NCBI RefSeq assembly: GCF_030247195.1 | Contig: NC_080671.1 | Span: 29,505,543-29,569,542 of the forward strand | DNA: 64,000 nt | Direction of reading: 5' to 3' | Source of the DNA: Topomyia yanbarensis | Lineage: Eukaryota; Arthropoda; Insecta; Diptera; Culicidae | In this document: positions 1-11,953 of the stretch, piece after piece | How positions within the stretch are numbered: position 1 is the stretch's first letter | How the letters are laid out: each line of letters begins with the position of its first letter | Translations under genes and position numbers: made by a program | The notes under the pieces: model-generated | The model's input: only the letters and a program-made list of their open reading frames with translations | Databases searched by the model: none | What the model was told of the DNA's origin: nothing

Positions 1-99
1 GGTTAAGAATACAATCCATAGGAATGCAAAACCATTTCACTCTTTATCACATTGTGGGGGTACATTGAGGCACACTTCTGTCAGCTCACATATTCGAAG

Positions 100-820
100 A
101 CTGGCAAAAGTGCAGTTGAAGCTCATCATAGCAACCCGTATTTTTGTTTTATTGAACACTAGGACACATCGTGGCGCATTTTTGCAAGGTCAACTCGATT
201 TGTGCTAAACGACTCACCCTTTGCTTTATGATGGATTTTAATGATGCATTTATGGTATACTAAAAGATCGAAATATTTTTTGGAGATCGCTAAAGTTCGC
301 TGAGTTACACAGAACTTACGTAAACTTTGCAGAAATTCCCTAAAAACACTTACGATTTTCTTGAAAGCCATCTAATTTCCTTGAAATAAAACAAAACAAA
401 ATTAGTTGGTGGGTGTATGTATCGCGGATATAAAGTTCAAAGATTTTCATGCGATTAAATTGCCACCTGGTGGTGGGTCGACCGGTGAGTCGTCAATAAA
501 TATAAGTAGGCTGTATACTGAAAAAAAATCACAGCTCTATCATTTCATTTACGGCAGCCATGGCGAAAGCCGAGTTCCTACCGCCGGACGCACCGGAAGG
601 TGTACCAGGCGCTGCAACGGAAGTCAACAGGCAAGGTCGCGAAATGCTTCTGCGCCTTGGAACAGGGAGGTCAGTGCGACCGGCCAGACGATCAAAAAGC
701 AGTCTTCCCTGCTGAACGCAGTACACGGGTACAAGTTTTGTGTTTCGTTTTGTGCCCGTGCTTCGGGTTCGTACCGCACTCAGAATTTTGTACCTAAACT
801 CGTATCGGGTGCATGAGTGC
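100..820 (+). mobile_element. Tc1/mariner (D37E-type) transposase relic
   Basis: A decayed DNA-transposon fragment. Around 583-720 the sequence aligns by eye with 17,522-17,610 (shared ggacgcaccggaaggtgtacc-like block, then the gacgatcaaaaa block), and 125-400 aligns with 17,230-17,390 (ttggagatcg, catctaattt, cttgaaata). So the two loci are direct copies of one repeat. The 17.5-kb copy runs on into a recognisable Tc1/mariner transposase segment, which is why this one is assigned to that superfamily. Reading frames are broken by stops and shifts; the 136-residue frame at 406-816 is not a real protein. No ends or target duplication could be placed. Confidence 0.5.
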
Positions 821-1085
821 GGTTTACTCGTGGGGAACTAAACCAAGTTTGTACCGGGTACAATGTTGGGTACAGTTTTTGTTTTCTGCTTTGTGCTTCG
901 CTCTGCTAGTTCGTACACCACAGCACAGCTCGGTTAGTTTCACGCAGTCTTTACAGTTGAATGTTGTACACGTATTTTTAGCATCATCTATACCCTTCAA
1001 TGTATTGCTTTTTTCTAGGTTGAGACCGTACATCTTTTTGTATTTAAACGAATTTCAGCTCATGCTCATGTTTCAATTTTTATGA
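721..1085. other. GGGTAC/GTACC-rich stretch with short inverted repeat
   Basis: The words gggtac, gtaccg and cgggt recur between about 725 and 875. An 11-bp inverted repeat, taccgcactca (772-782) against tgagtgcggt (814-823), can form a small hairpin. The stretch follows directly on the transposase relic and may be part of the same element. No coding function is visible. Confidence 0.3.
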
Positions 1086-2840
1086 CCGGTCTGTTACATC
1101 AAATATTTAAGGTTGAACAGAGAATTGAAAAAAAATAAGTGTAAGTGATATTGTTAAACACATTATTATTATAAGTTCAAATTCGTCATCGCAAAATTTA
1201 TTGCCACAATTACTATTACAGGGTATAAGTTTTACTATAATTTATATCAGACTTACTTAATCTTTTACTCCAGACGGGATTTTGAATATTGTTTACAGGC
1301 GGGTCGCGACAATCAATAAAAAAGGACACACATGATCCAATTATTATGATTATAATGTTAATATTACATTATTCGATGAAAATATTATTCAGCGTGCCGG
1401 GCTAGTTGTAGCATTTTCGCGTCGTATATCTATATCTATGAAACTTAATTCATTTCATCAAACTGAGTGATAGAGCTGTGATATGTTAAATTATGACTGA
1501 CCTAAATATATTATTTTGATTAATTGATCTTTAAAAATATGAAAACGATCAGCTGCAATTGAATTGTAATATGTAATAATATTATGTTCCCAGGGTTTAG
1601 CTTTGATCGATAAAAAAGACATTATTCTAAAAGCTTACAAGCAAAAGATTCGATATTGGGCTGGCCTAGTGCAAAGAAATTAAGAATAAATTTCAATGTA
1701 AATTTTGTTTTAAAGCTTGGCTAACAGATCAACGTTTTACAATAATATTGATTACTAGTGCAAGGATTTGAAGGTAACTGATCACGGTGTATTTGGTAGA
1801 ACAATTTTATTCGAAAAAATCGGCATCGCTAAAACTTCAGCATGTGATAGAAAGTAAAATTAATATATTCTGTCGAGGGCTCCAGAACAACTTTTTATTT
1901 TAAAGGTTTTTTTGTTTGAACAATGAAACTGGTTCACATTTTTGCCCCTAGGTGGTATTTTAGGCATTCAAATATTACCAAAAGTGAGAATCTGATGGAC
2001 AATTTCATACAAATTTGTAGAAAACTACATCGCGATCTAAAATCGCCAGAGAAAGCTATTAAATTTTAACCAAAGTTTCTAGATTCGAACGGGGCCTATT
2101 GGTTAAGAAGCTTTATTCCAAAAACATTTTTATTTGTAAAAAATGGATTGCATTATTTTAACAGTGTGCTCAGAAGAACCTTAATGCTAGCAAAGTCCCA
2201 CCTTTAAGCGTAAAAAAACATAATTCCAGATTCCGCCGTTTTTTGCGCACCAATGATATTTTAGGAGCGTGGAGATATAGAGAAGAGTAGATAAAATTTG
2301 AACGAAATTAAGACTCTTTTGAAAGATGCTGGGCAATGCAGCAAATTGAAACAGTTTTTTCTGCCTCAGATATATTTGTTTCTTCTTTTTTTTTCTTCAC
2401 TCATTCTGGAGTATGCATGATGTAATCTTGAATCAACCTTTTTGCTCGTTAGCATATTGCGGGATATATTTGGCCTAAATATTAACATTATATTTGATCA
2501 AACTCGATTAGATATTCAGTCATTTCGATTTAGAATCCTGATTGACAGTTTCATGAAGGATAGAAAAATACTTCGATGAGCTTTATAAAGGTTTTGTCTA
2601 TTGTACGAAGATAGCAATATAAAAGTAGATATAGAAAGTATCACCTTTACCCGAAAGACGTGTTGCGGTTAATGTCTCCAGATTCTGAACGGGTACAAAA
2701 GTTGTGTTACTCACAGGCAACCAACGTTGAGATTTCGGTATATTTTTCATTCTGCTTTCTCGCCTATTCTCACTGTCAACTATAAAATCCTTCAAATCTC
2801 AAGTGTCTCAAACCAGTTACGAAAGTTAAGTGCACACCAT
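1086..2840. other. AT-rich intergenic stretch
   Basis: No gene, RNA gene or terminal inverted repeat was recognised here. The sequence is AT-rich with scattered short ORFs of no convincing composition. Confidence 0.5.
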
Positions 2841-2861
2841 AACAGAAAGAATTGTCCTACG

Positions 2862-4081
2862 ATGATAGCGCCACCGAAGCAGCAGCAACAAATCTCTCGC
2901 CCAACCATCAACGATCTTCCGCCGGAAATGATTTGCTATTTGCGGATAGACGACCGACGGGTGGCGTCGTGCTAGTGTGTGCTATCAGCAGGCCATGTCC
3001 TATCGATCCATGGAACGGGTTAAACTACTACTCGAATATCGGTTGGAGCATCCGGTCAAGGTACTTCAACAAAGCTAGCGACCCTACTGGCCGCTGGAGA
3101 TTTAGCTGGCCTATCGTCCTTGCAGTTCCTACAAGATGGTGTCCATTTTGACTCTACTTGACACTCTGGGAGCCAACCTGGATCAGTTTAGTCTATTCGC
3201 AGAGTGTACGCCGTCGCAGTTCCGAGAAATCGTCAGGAGGTTGCCTCGGCTTAAGAAGATTCGGATTCATTTGACAAAGGAAGACAAAGTGGACGAAATT
3301 TCCCCGAAAGATTTTCCAGTTCTACCGAGTCTGACCACTTTTTCCGTGAAAGATTTGGATAAGCGGCATCGAAATCGAGGATCATTTCTATGGTTGGGAC
3401 GAAAACCTGTTGCAACAGTTCTTCGCATGTGCCCCCAATTTGACGACGTTGAAGATTAATCTCATAACGACACGATAGGTTCTGCAAACAATCGGTCGTA
3501 ACTATCCTCATCTTCAAGAGTGCATGATCTACGTAACGGACGATCTGGGTGGAGATACTTTCCAGTTTTTGGAAGGATGCAGCACCTTAAGTCCTGAACG
3601 TTCTAACGTGTAATTCGTTCTAACTGATTTTTGTTCCATTTTTTCCAACAGATTTTCGCGTGGAAGGTAATCTTCATAGTTCAGTGCTAGAGGACTTCAA
3701 GCCACTTCCCAGCGTTCAAGAATTCGTGCTGCCAATGAGTACAGTTCCAGAGAATTACGAACCGGTTATCAAACGCTTTAACGTGATGCTGCCAAATCTG
3801 CACACACTTCGGATACAAAGTGGCAGCAAACCCCACGACAACGGCTTCATCCGGTATATCTGCAAAACCTTTACCCGACTGAAACGATTCGAGGTAGAAG
3901 GAATCGTGTGCTGGTCCAGCAACATGACGGACGCTTTCGATCGGCTGGTCGATCTGTAAGAACTGACGCTGAGCTACATACGAATTATGATCGAGAATCT
4001 CCCACGGAATACCGTCCGATCCTATCGTTATACACGTGTAAAGCAAATTTCGGGAACACAGTCATTCCATAGTTTTAAGCA
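2862..4081 (+). pseudogene. F-box/LRR-like gene, decayed, 5' and central part
   Basis: The first ATG (2862) opens a frame with a Gln run followed by INDLPPEMICYL and DDRRVAS, which resembles the start of an F-box. F-box proteins recruit substrates to SCF ubiquitin ligases; no substrate can be inferred. The F-box frame is cut after VASC, with VCYQQAMSYRSMERVKLLLE continuing in another frame. From 3136 a long frame reads FREIVRRLPRLKKIRIHL and VLPSLTTFSVKDL, typical of leucine-rich repeats. After another shift, CAPNLTTLKINL appears near 3430-3460. A short intron-like segment (about 3608-3651, ending tttttccaacag) precedes DFRVEGNLHSS, so this is not a processed retrocopy. The last frame (from 3652) has one in-frame stop at 3957-3959. 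Several shifts and stops make it a pseudogene unless the assembly has errors. Its 3' end resumes at 10,487. Confidence 0.7.
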
Positions 4082-4139
4082 TCGGCGTGCGCAAGGGGTG
4101 GCTAGGGGGGGGGGGGGCTTTAGCCCCCCCTAATGTTTT

Positions 4140-6500
4140 GAATTTTTTTAAAAATTATCATGTTCAAGACATACAGGAAACATATGAAACTTACTGCATA
4201 ACTCATTTTGTTTAAACAAGCCATGTAATCTTTGAACGCCTCGATAAAATCAACAGTTGGAGCAAGTTCGTTGAAATCAGGAATTTCGATAACAAGATAA
4301 GATTGCTGAGAGGAAGCGGTAACTGCAGTAAAGATTCGGTTACCGATTTAAAAATACTTAAAAATGCTGGCGATCAATTTCATTTTCTGCTTTGACTAAA
4401 AATTTTAAACTTTTTATTACTATGACACATATGGCGATTCCAGAAGGTATTACATGGAAAGCGATAACAAGAGAAACTTTCAACTTTCTTCTAACAGTAA
4501 TATAATATTAGAAGAACTTTTGGAATTGTAGATATATGTTACTTGTTTGGATAACAACTTATTCTGCTTCTGTTTTTTCCCCTTTAATCACATTAAATTA
4601 GCTAGAGATTACTAAGTAGCAAAATTATAAAAATTCTAGTTATGAAAGGATTTGGAATATACAGATAGGAAATATGGCGATTCGCATGGTAAAGAAGGAT
4701 GACTCTGCTGTTGCCGTGAGACACGTTGGTAGATTTGAGCAATTCGTAGTATCGTAGTCTTGAAGATTTTAAGCCTGTTCCTAATGACCCTGTTATTTCT
4801 AGCTTTCCGATATGTGAATATTTAATCCTTGCTCTCACTTTAGGACGAAAAGTTTTGAGCAGCGACCACCAAGAGATTGCCTGATCATAGTGTAGCATCA
4901 AATTCATAAAGCGATCATTTCTGTAGTCACATGACTATCGGATAACAGACGAGCAAACTGGTTTGATGTGGGGTGCCAACGAGCCACAGATGAGAAAAAT
5001 CAGACTAGGAGCTTATCGATCATACTGGTTATATGTTGAAACAGTGTAATGAGCTGAAATCCGCTGAAAAAGACGATCGTGACAGGGGCGCATAAGGCTT
5101 GAGAATTATAGACTAGCATGTTAGGGGCAGTGTAAAATTCAGGAGTTGAAAAAACGGCACGAAGTGGTCGCCCATGTAATCGCGATGATGGATGGAAAAG
5201 AAACTGCAATCCTAATGGTTGGATGGCCTCATATAGCTTATCTACAGACTCGCTATAAGGTACTCTTCCGTGTTCTGTTTAGCAAGCAGAATTTTTTTCT
5301 GTGATTACCCCAGCGGGATACAAACGACGAACCATAACCTTATGACAATACTAATAGTGCTCTGGTAATCAAATTAAAAGATAAATTGAAGCATGTACTC
5401 AAAAATACGATTCTATACAGTGTACGAAGAAACGAAACCATAATCACATGCTTCTTGGTTTCATGAAAGACTTCGGAATTGACGTCGATCACAAATTAGT
5501 CAAAAATGTGACTTGATATAACTTCTGACAAAATACTACTAAAACATTACTGTTAAATACTATGATGAAGAAAAGATAATGGAAAATGACTCCATGCATG
5601 ATTACGATGAAAAGCTTTTGGGCATGTAGCGCGCAGGAGAGAGATTCGCTAGAGTGATCAGTAGACAATCTGAAAGGCGTCGTCGACTTTGGGGGAAAGC
5701 GTTGTTTTCGCTGAAGTTATGCAATTGAGGAAAATATGTGTGTGTGGAGCGTAACTAAAAGTGGCTTACAGAAAATCTCTAATGCATTCTACCACGGCAC
5801 TATGGAAAGGTTCCATACAACCAGGTGGCGAAAAATATTTTGTCTAATATTCTTTCGCGAAAAGCTTGTTTGAGTTATTAATATTGTACATTATTAATTA
5901 CATTATTATTCATAATGGACGTATCCAGGATTAAAAACCTTAAAGGGGGAAGAGGAAGGGAAGGGGGGCTTGGTGTAAAGTATTCGTTTTTTTTTCAAAG
6001 AAAATATTAGCGATTCAGAGAATTTTAGTCAATTCATTCACTTTCCCCATAATGATGCAACATTTGAACAATTTTTGCTTAAATTTTCATTGGGCGAGTG
6101 ATACTGTTTCTTCGAAGGCACCCTTAAAAAATGCGGTGCGCATTATTACTCAAGTTCTACTGTAACAATCGTTTCGAAATTTTGCACAGTTCTTCTTCAC
6201 ATCATTTTCCAGGTAATCACGAGACCTTTTGTTTAAATTATTACTATACCTATTTTTACAATAAAATGTTTTTTTAGCGAAAACGGGATTTTTGGCTTTA
6301 ATGCGGTACGAAAAACTCAAAAATCAAAAAGTAAAAACTCAGATTACATGTGCTTTCTAACCCCTCAAAAAGATAGTGACGAAGAGAGAATGAAAGTCGC
6401 GAAAGAGGCATAAGTATTTTAATTTATTTATTTACATAGAAGTAAATAGAAAAATGTGTGAAGTGCTTAGGCTATTTGGTGCTTATTTCAATGTCGATAT
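4140..6500. other. Interior of the 6.4-kb element, no recognised gene
   Basis: Short ORFs such as the 101-residue minus-strand one at 4602-4907 resemble nothing I know. Near 5929-5965 the sequence ggacgtatccaggatt followed by a purine-rich run looks like the left end of a small hAT-like element, but I found no matching right end. Confidence 0.35.
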
Positions 6501-6780
6501 GGGATCATCCATAAATGACGTAGCATTGTATGGGGGAGTTTTGTATTTTGTGATGATGTGTGACGATAGGGGGGTAGGGGGTCATGTCATGCTACGTAGC
6601 TTTTTTAAAGGGGAATAGAATAGAATTTAAAAAAAAATTACGGTGACAAGGGGGGGCAGGGCTACCGTCAAGCTGCGTAATTACCAGGGGATATTTAGAG
6701 GTTTGTGACGAAATGCTACGATGGGGGAGGGCGGTGTTAAAAATCACTCAAAAAATGCTACGTCATTTATGGATGATCCC
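6501..6780. mobile_element. MITE with GGGATCATCCATAAATGACG termini
   Basis: The left end starts GGGATCATCCATAAATGACG and the right end is its exact reverse complement, continuing through tagcat/atgcta. The element is 280 bp, and TAT lies just outside both ends (3-bp target duplication candidate). The interior is G-rich and has no ORF. Termini of this general kind (atccataaatgacgta) are widespread in insect genomes. Confidence 0.8.
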
Positions 6781-7126
6781 TATGACCAATAGGCTTTAAA
6801 GGTAATGTTGCTCTTTCAGGTGATTGCTATGCCAATATATCTTCTTCATATTTATAGTTTGCGATTATTTTTTATTCATTTGGAATTCTTGTTCCGGAGA
6901 TACAGATTAATGAATCCTATAAACTAGTATCATGAAAACGAAATAGTTAAGACTATCAGAATGTATTAAAATTCGTTTTGGTATGGCGAGTGGCCATTAA
7001 AAATTTTCTTGGCCACAAACACTGTTTTTGACGAATCCGAAGCTTATTAATATAAGCATGAAAAGTCTTGAAATTGTAAATCATGCTTTTCGGTGTAATA
7101 AGAATTTCAAGTATTAGGACACATTT
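6781..7126. other. AT-rich spacer between two MITEs
   Basis: Nothing recognised. Confidence 0.4.
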
Positions 7127-7794
7127 CGTCGCTGTTCTGCTATCTTATGACAAGTGCCATTTATCACATTTCGAGAAAAACGATTTTTAAAGTTTGAGAT
7201 TGAATATCTTGAAGCGTATAAATGGTTTAAACAATTCAAAGAATACAATTGATGCTTCTATCTATTCTATATTAACCTCTCAAATATTACAAAGATTGGT
7301 TGAATATGTTGCGAATTTTTACTATAAATGTAAACAAAAGTCGCACTAACACGTGTCACAGGTGTGTATTGATGACAAAATTTGTATGACGTGTCATAAT
7401 CGTGCATGGAAAATTTTCCATCGAAAAAAATCATCAATTTTTAACTTTTATTCATATCCTTGGCTTCATGCTATATTTCCAGTTTAAAACTCAAACTGCA
7501 TTTTTCTCACAATTCGTGTATTTATGTTTTGAAAATGATTATACCATTGTGTTGCTCAGATAGTTTTACACATAAAAACATCGTATACATCAAGATAACT
7601 TGAGCCAATACCCAGACACAGTCATTTGAAGTAAAAAAATTAAAATTTCTCAGCACGTTTCTCGCAGTATCTCAGTAACCAAGCAGAATGACAAAATTTA
7701 GAAAACGCCGCTTTGTAGAGATATTTTAGACAAGTGATATCTAACTCAGTTTACCCCAAAATGGCGTTTGTCATAAGGTAGCACAATAGCGACG
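7127..7794 (+). mobile_element. 668-bp MITE-like repeat, copy 1
   Basis: The ends are inverted: cgtcgctgttctgctatctt on the left and, as reverse complement, cgtcgctattgtgctacctt on the right, extending through atgacaa. The word attt lies directly outside both ends (7123-7126, 7795-7798), a possible 4-bp target duplication. There is no coding capacity. A second, inverted and truncated copy lies at 26,961-27,596; the two align along nearly the full length of that copy. Confidence 0.8.
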
Positions 7795-7799
7795 ATTTA

Positions 7800-9124
7800 T
7801 CGTGTTAACGGTAGCTTGGGGGTTTCAGTACAACTCAGTACCAGTACACAGTAATGTTGTATGGCATAAATGTAGTCAGATCAGCTATCTTTTCAATACA
7901 TCGGCTCTAATTGTAATCCTCGTTCATTTCGTTGTGGAATATGGAACACTCAACCGAAACATGTACTGAATTATCCTTCTCTGGTCTAGTAGTTGAGACA
8001 GCCAATAAAATTTCAAGTGAGGCGTTCTCAGCTTAGGGCAAATTCGGGCAACTAAAAACTTCGCTATTAGTCAAAAGATACAATATCCTTGAATCCCCCA
8101 TCGAAATTTCAGGGAGACATTGAAGGCCTTTTTCGCCTGATCCAATTTGTGGATATTTTAGAACATTGAATGCTTATTTTGCATATAATTGCATATCAAT
8201 GCGATATATATGCACTTCTAATAATTTAATCACAAAGCTGGCATTCTTAGCTTTAAAATGGCATATTTGAACATATGTTTGATCTAAAGTTCAGCAAAGA
8301 TACGAACAGTTGAGAAAATGCACGTGATATGTTTATTTTTCATAATTTTTATCTTTAGACTTCCATATTACATAGTTAAGTTAAATATATTTCCGAGATA
8401 CTCTTCTTAGCTAGAGTTTATATAAATACTCAGTAAAGAATTGAATTAAATTGGAGTGGATGCAATTTTCGATTTTGCCTCCCCATAGGGCATGGTTTGC
8501 ATCAAATACCCGGATTCTTCGGTCGTTATAAATAGCATTGGTTTACGAAAAAAAAATTCTTTCCTAACTATGTTTTCTAACTGTATTTTGGACCACTCAC
8601 ACCCACCTCGAAAAGTGTTAATATTTTTTTTCCTACAGAAAGACGATTTTCTATTTTAAACTTGATTCTCGGAGTTGTTCAGAAGTTTTTGTTAGTTTCC
8701 ATTTTTCTTATAAATACAATAAAGATTCACCCAAACCTATAGATAGATTTTTTTTTATAAATTATAATTGTAATATTTTGGTGAAAATCTTGGTGAGAAT
8801 TCACATATTATCCTGAAAAATAGATATCAAAAAAAATAAATTAAAAAAATTAAAAGTAGAATCAAATTATTTTTTATGCCTAAAGCCTACAGTTGTTACG
8901 GCATTTAATTAGCAAGGGACTGGAAGGTGAAGTATTTCAATATTAGCCATAGTACTCAAGGGAAAGCAAGGAGTTGAAGGGTGAAGGTTTAGAATAGCGT
9001 GGAAAGTAATCATATGAGTAAGCTTAGAGTTTACCGGAGACTTAACCCTTTGTCTGCTACCGTAGGAGTCAGGATCTTTTGGCATTAGAAATGCGGATCA
9101 CCTGAGTCTATGGCAAGTCCGAAC
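7800..9124. other. AT-rich interior of the 6.4-kb element
   Basis: No gene or clear repeat end recognised. Confidence 0.4.
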
Positions 9125-9804
9125 CAAGCATGGGAAAAATCGCATCGTGAACCGATCGTTCACGCTTCGCAAGCAAGCTTTCTTCAGTTGTGATGCATTC
9201 TGTTAGCTTCGAAAATGATGTCGTTACGGACACATGCGATTCAAAGCTATAACTACCAACGAAGAAGCACATCAGTTGTGTTTTAATTCTTTCCTTCCCC
9301 AACGCGGATGGCTTCGTTCGCGAAGCTCTTCTCGAGCGGTTTGCGGTTTGCATAGGATTTGCATTATACAGTTTTATTTCATTTTCATATTCGCACAATA
9401 TAATTAATACTTGGAAAACCATATACTATTTTAAAACTAACTGATAACCAATGGTTTTAAAAATTTGCAACAATGCACTGCTAACAAATAGGCCGCAAGG
9501 AACTTCAGTAGATCATGTTGCTAGTAGTGTATCACAAATCTACCCATAACGCGATCTGTCAGCAAAAAATCCAGTGCAAAAATAGGTACTATGATTTAAT
9601 CATGCATGAAGAAACCTTTGTGAGCTTGATTTTTTTTAAGCTTCACTTTTGATTCGCAGTTTGCCCATCTAGTGACCTGCTCTGAAGTTATTAGACTTCT
9701 CCCTTCATGCGTTGATTATGGTTAATTAGTGAGCACAAAATTTTGACTACTTTGTGATCCACAGTTAGCAACAGTCGCGCGAGTGAACGAATTTTCCCAT
9801 GCCT
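9125..9804. mobile_element. Non-autonomous hAT-type MITE related to the 46-kb transposon
   Basis: The left end is CAAGCATGGGAAAAATCGCA and the right end, reverse-complemented, is taggcatgggaaaattcgtt. Both match the termini of the full hAT element at 45,983-52,345 (CAGGTATGGGAAAAAATCAT / CAGGCATGGGAAAATTCACT). The flanks ccgaac (left) and acgaac (right) suggest a degraded target duplication. There is no transposase, so the element would need one supplied in trans; the 46-kb family is the obvious candidate. Confidence 0.65.
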
Positions 9805-9811
9805 ACGAACA

Positions 9812-10300
9812 AGCTTAAAGTAACTTGTTACTTCATGCTGTCGGAACCGACAGCGATGTCTGCAGTACGAACAGATTTCAAGTAATGTTTGTCTGCTGTC
9901 CAGAAGGTGCCATCGTGTTGTCGAAGCGGTGCCAGAAACTGCGTCAGGACTTCATGAAGGCTTTCAAAGCTAATCCAGGACTTTCGGGCATGAATGTGAG
10001 AAGTTTTCTTCAAGTACAGGTCTATTAAGCAATAGAACTGGACCGTAAAGCAAAGCATTACGGTCAAAATCGCGGGTCTGAAAAACGTATGATCAGGATT
10101 TGAACACATTCAATAAATACAAAGGCTGATGAGACATGTGTCAAATTTAACTTGAAACAGCTTCCGGGACAGAAGCTTTATGTTGTCAAAGATCACTGAG
10201 ATATTCCCAAGAAATATAAATTTTGTGTTGCGGACAATTGCAGTTATGGCCGTAAAGCTCCAATTTACGAACAAAAATTTTCAAGGAAGTTGAAAATGTT
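9812..10300 (+). pseudogene. Tc1/mariner D37E-type transposase relic
   Basis: Two transposase regions survive. At about 9900-10,010 the frame reads LSKRCQKLRQDFMKAFKANP, a helix-turn-helix N-terminus of the D37E type. At about 10,112-10,170, in another frame, DETCVKFNLKQLPGQ corresponds to the conserved DETYVKxDFKQLPG block that holds the first catalytic Asp of this family (known from the family, not measured). The linker between them is largely missing, and stops and shifts follow. It sits inside the 6.4-kb element, directly after the hAT-type MITE. It is non-functional. Confidence 0.7.
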
Positions 10301-10486
10301 TAATGTTAATTTATTCTAGATTTATAAAATAAATGAAACAACGTAAATTTCAATAACAAAATAAAATAACTGTTTTATAATCAAACTTCTACCAGAAATC
10401 TAACTGATAATGAAGGCCATAACCGAAAGTTTTGAATCTGTTAGCCCCCCTAATGGAAAAGGCTGCGCACGCCTACAGTTTTAAGC

Positions 10487-10557
10487 TTCAAAATGAAAAC
10501 TGTATTATTGTCAAACGGTATTCATTTTCGACGGAAGAAATATGTGGTAAGTTGTAG
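10487..10557 (+). pseudogene. 3' coding end of the interrupted F-box/LRR-like gene
   Basis: If the element 4082-10476 and one copy of the repeat agttttaagc are removed, the frame that ends at 4081 (VKQISGTQSFHSFK) continues here as LQNENCIIVKRYSFSTEE and ends at a TAG at 10,555-10,557. The join keeps the frame and gives a plausible basic/hydrophobic C-terminus. That supports one gene split by an insertion rather than two unrelated pieces. It is a short stretch, so chance continuity cannot be excluded. Confidence 0.55.
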
Positions 10558-11690
10558 CTAAAGCAAAGACATGACTCGTGAAAAATCTCCGAAATTTCAG
10601 CCTAATTTTTAGATATGTTGTGTAGAATTGAATGATCTTCTAAATAAACATATAAAAGTATGAAGTAGTTAAGGCCTTTCGCAGTGAAAATCAAGCAAAA
10701 CCAATTAATACGTATTTTGTTCATACAAAACCCAATATTTTTCAAAGTTTACCATATTTTCTTAAAACTACACATGAACACCTTTCATTTGACATAGAAT
10801 GGATAAAAATCGGTGTAGCAGTTCAAAATTTAAGAATTTATATAAAATTCAACTTTTAAAAAATCACGATTTTTTGCACCAGTCTAACGTGGAAAGAGAC
10901 ACCCTAATGACGAAATAAAAAAATACGTATCTAATACTTTTCTGTAAGGAACGTTTCTGACAAATATTACAGATTTCTGAGAGATCGCATAACTTTTTTT
11001 CTTGGAATTGCTTTATTACAAAAGGAGAAAAAAGGATTCCGCAAACTAGCCCCAGATTCCCCTAAATATTGTTAAATGATAAGGATGATATGAAATGATA
11101 TTCTAACAGCAGCATTCACCAAAAGTTTTTAACACATACTTCTTTTCAGCTAAAATTTCTTCTACATACTTCTTTTCAGCTAAAATTTCACAGTTTCGAT
11201 AAGTAATCACAAGAGCCTAAATATTTTTCGCTCAGGCGCCCAACACCGTTTTTAGGCGGGCAAAGTATTTTACCAAAAAAGGTAAACTTCCGGATTATTC
11301 CACTAAACCAATTCATATCTACAGTGAAATGCTAGTAACAGGCTACTCAAAAATATTTTTTGTTGTTGTTGAAATTTTCAAAAATTGTTAAAATTTGGTT
11401 AATGAACAGTTCCACTAAACTGAAAATCGTTTTTTCCACGTTTTCCTAGAATTTTCAACATTGAGCTTCAATTGCCCTTGACAGAAAGCTACGAATATTG
11501 AATCAACGTGTGTGTATGAAAGGTATGAGCGTTGGGAAGAAATGCTAGTGCGGGTGACAACATACAATCATGCTTTGATAGTTTTATTTAGATTTTAGTA
11601 GGGACCGCGTAGAAGCGATGTTGGGAACTAGCGCGTTAATATACCTTCAAAATCTTGATTTATAGTAAAGAAACTATTTTTCGAGTTTTG
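10558..11690. other. AT-rich intergenic stretch with a small tandem duplication
   Basis: No gene seen. At 11,134-11,189 a block containing acatacttcttttcagcta is duplicated head to tail with a 30-bp period. Confidence 0.45.
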
Positions 11691-11950
11691 ATAGATAGTG
11701 TTCAACAAAACAAAAGCACGGGTTGCTTTGATTACACCTATGGACCTAGCAGAGGTTGTAGATCTCATCGAATGTAATATAATATAATATATGAAAAATG
11801 TTGTGTATCCTCAAAATTTTGGTTTATAGCAAAAAATTATTTTTCGGAACTTTCGGCACGAAAAAAATTTCTGCGCGGTCATCTTTAATCAATTTTCAAT
11901 TCTCTAAGTGTTTTGAAAAGAAAAATAAATGACATTTCCAACGGTATGAT
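11690..11950 (+). repeat. Dispersed repeat, inverted relative to 17,010-17,290
   Basis: The segment including tgttcaacaaaacaaaa, gaggttgtagatctcatcga, the taatataatataatata run and ttgtgtatcctcaaaatttt recurs as its reverse complement at 17,010-17,290. The repeat is part of the larger family that includes the D37E relics at 0.1 and 17.4 kb. It is broken at 11,952 by a MITE. Confidence 0.75.
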
Positions 11951-11953
11951 ATA

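Larger units (their letters stand above)
4072..10486. mobile_element. 6.4-kb TIR element with 10-bp target duplication, inserted in the F-box gene
   Basis: The direct repeat agttttaagc flanks the element (4072-4081 and 10,477-10,486). Inside it the ends are inverted: left ATCGGCGTGCGCAAGG, right (reverse complement) GTAGGCGTGCGCAGCC. Next to the TIRs both ends carry a G-run and a tagcccccctaat-type motif (4099-4133 and 10,441-10,453). Superfamily is uncertain: the duplication is slightly longer than the 8 bp of hAT elements, and the exact terminus could shift by one or two bases. No transposase of its own is recognisable. It contains later or co-resident pieces: MITEs at 6501-6780 and 7127-7794, a hAT-type MITE at 9125-9804 and a D37E relic at 9812-10,300. 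A related left end occurs at about 62,886. Confidence 0.7.
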
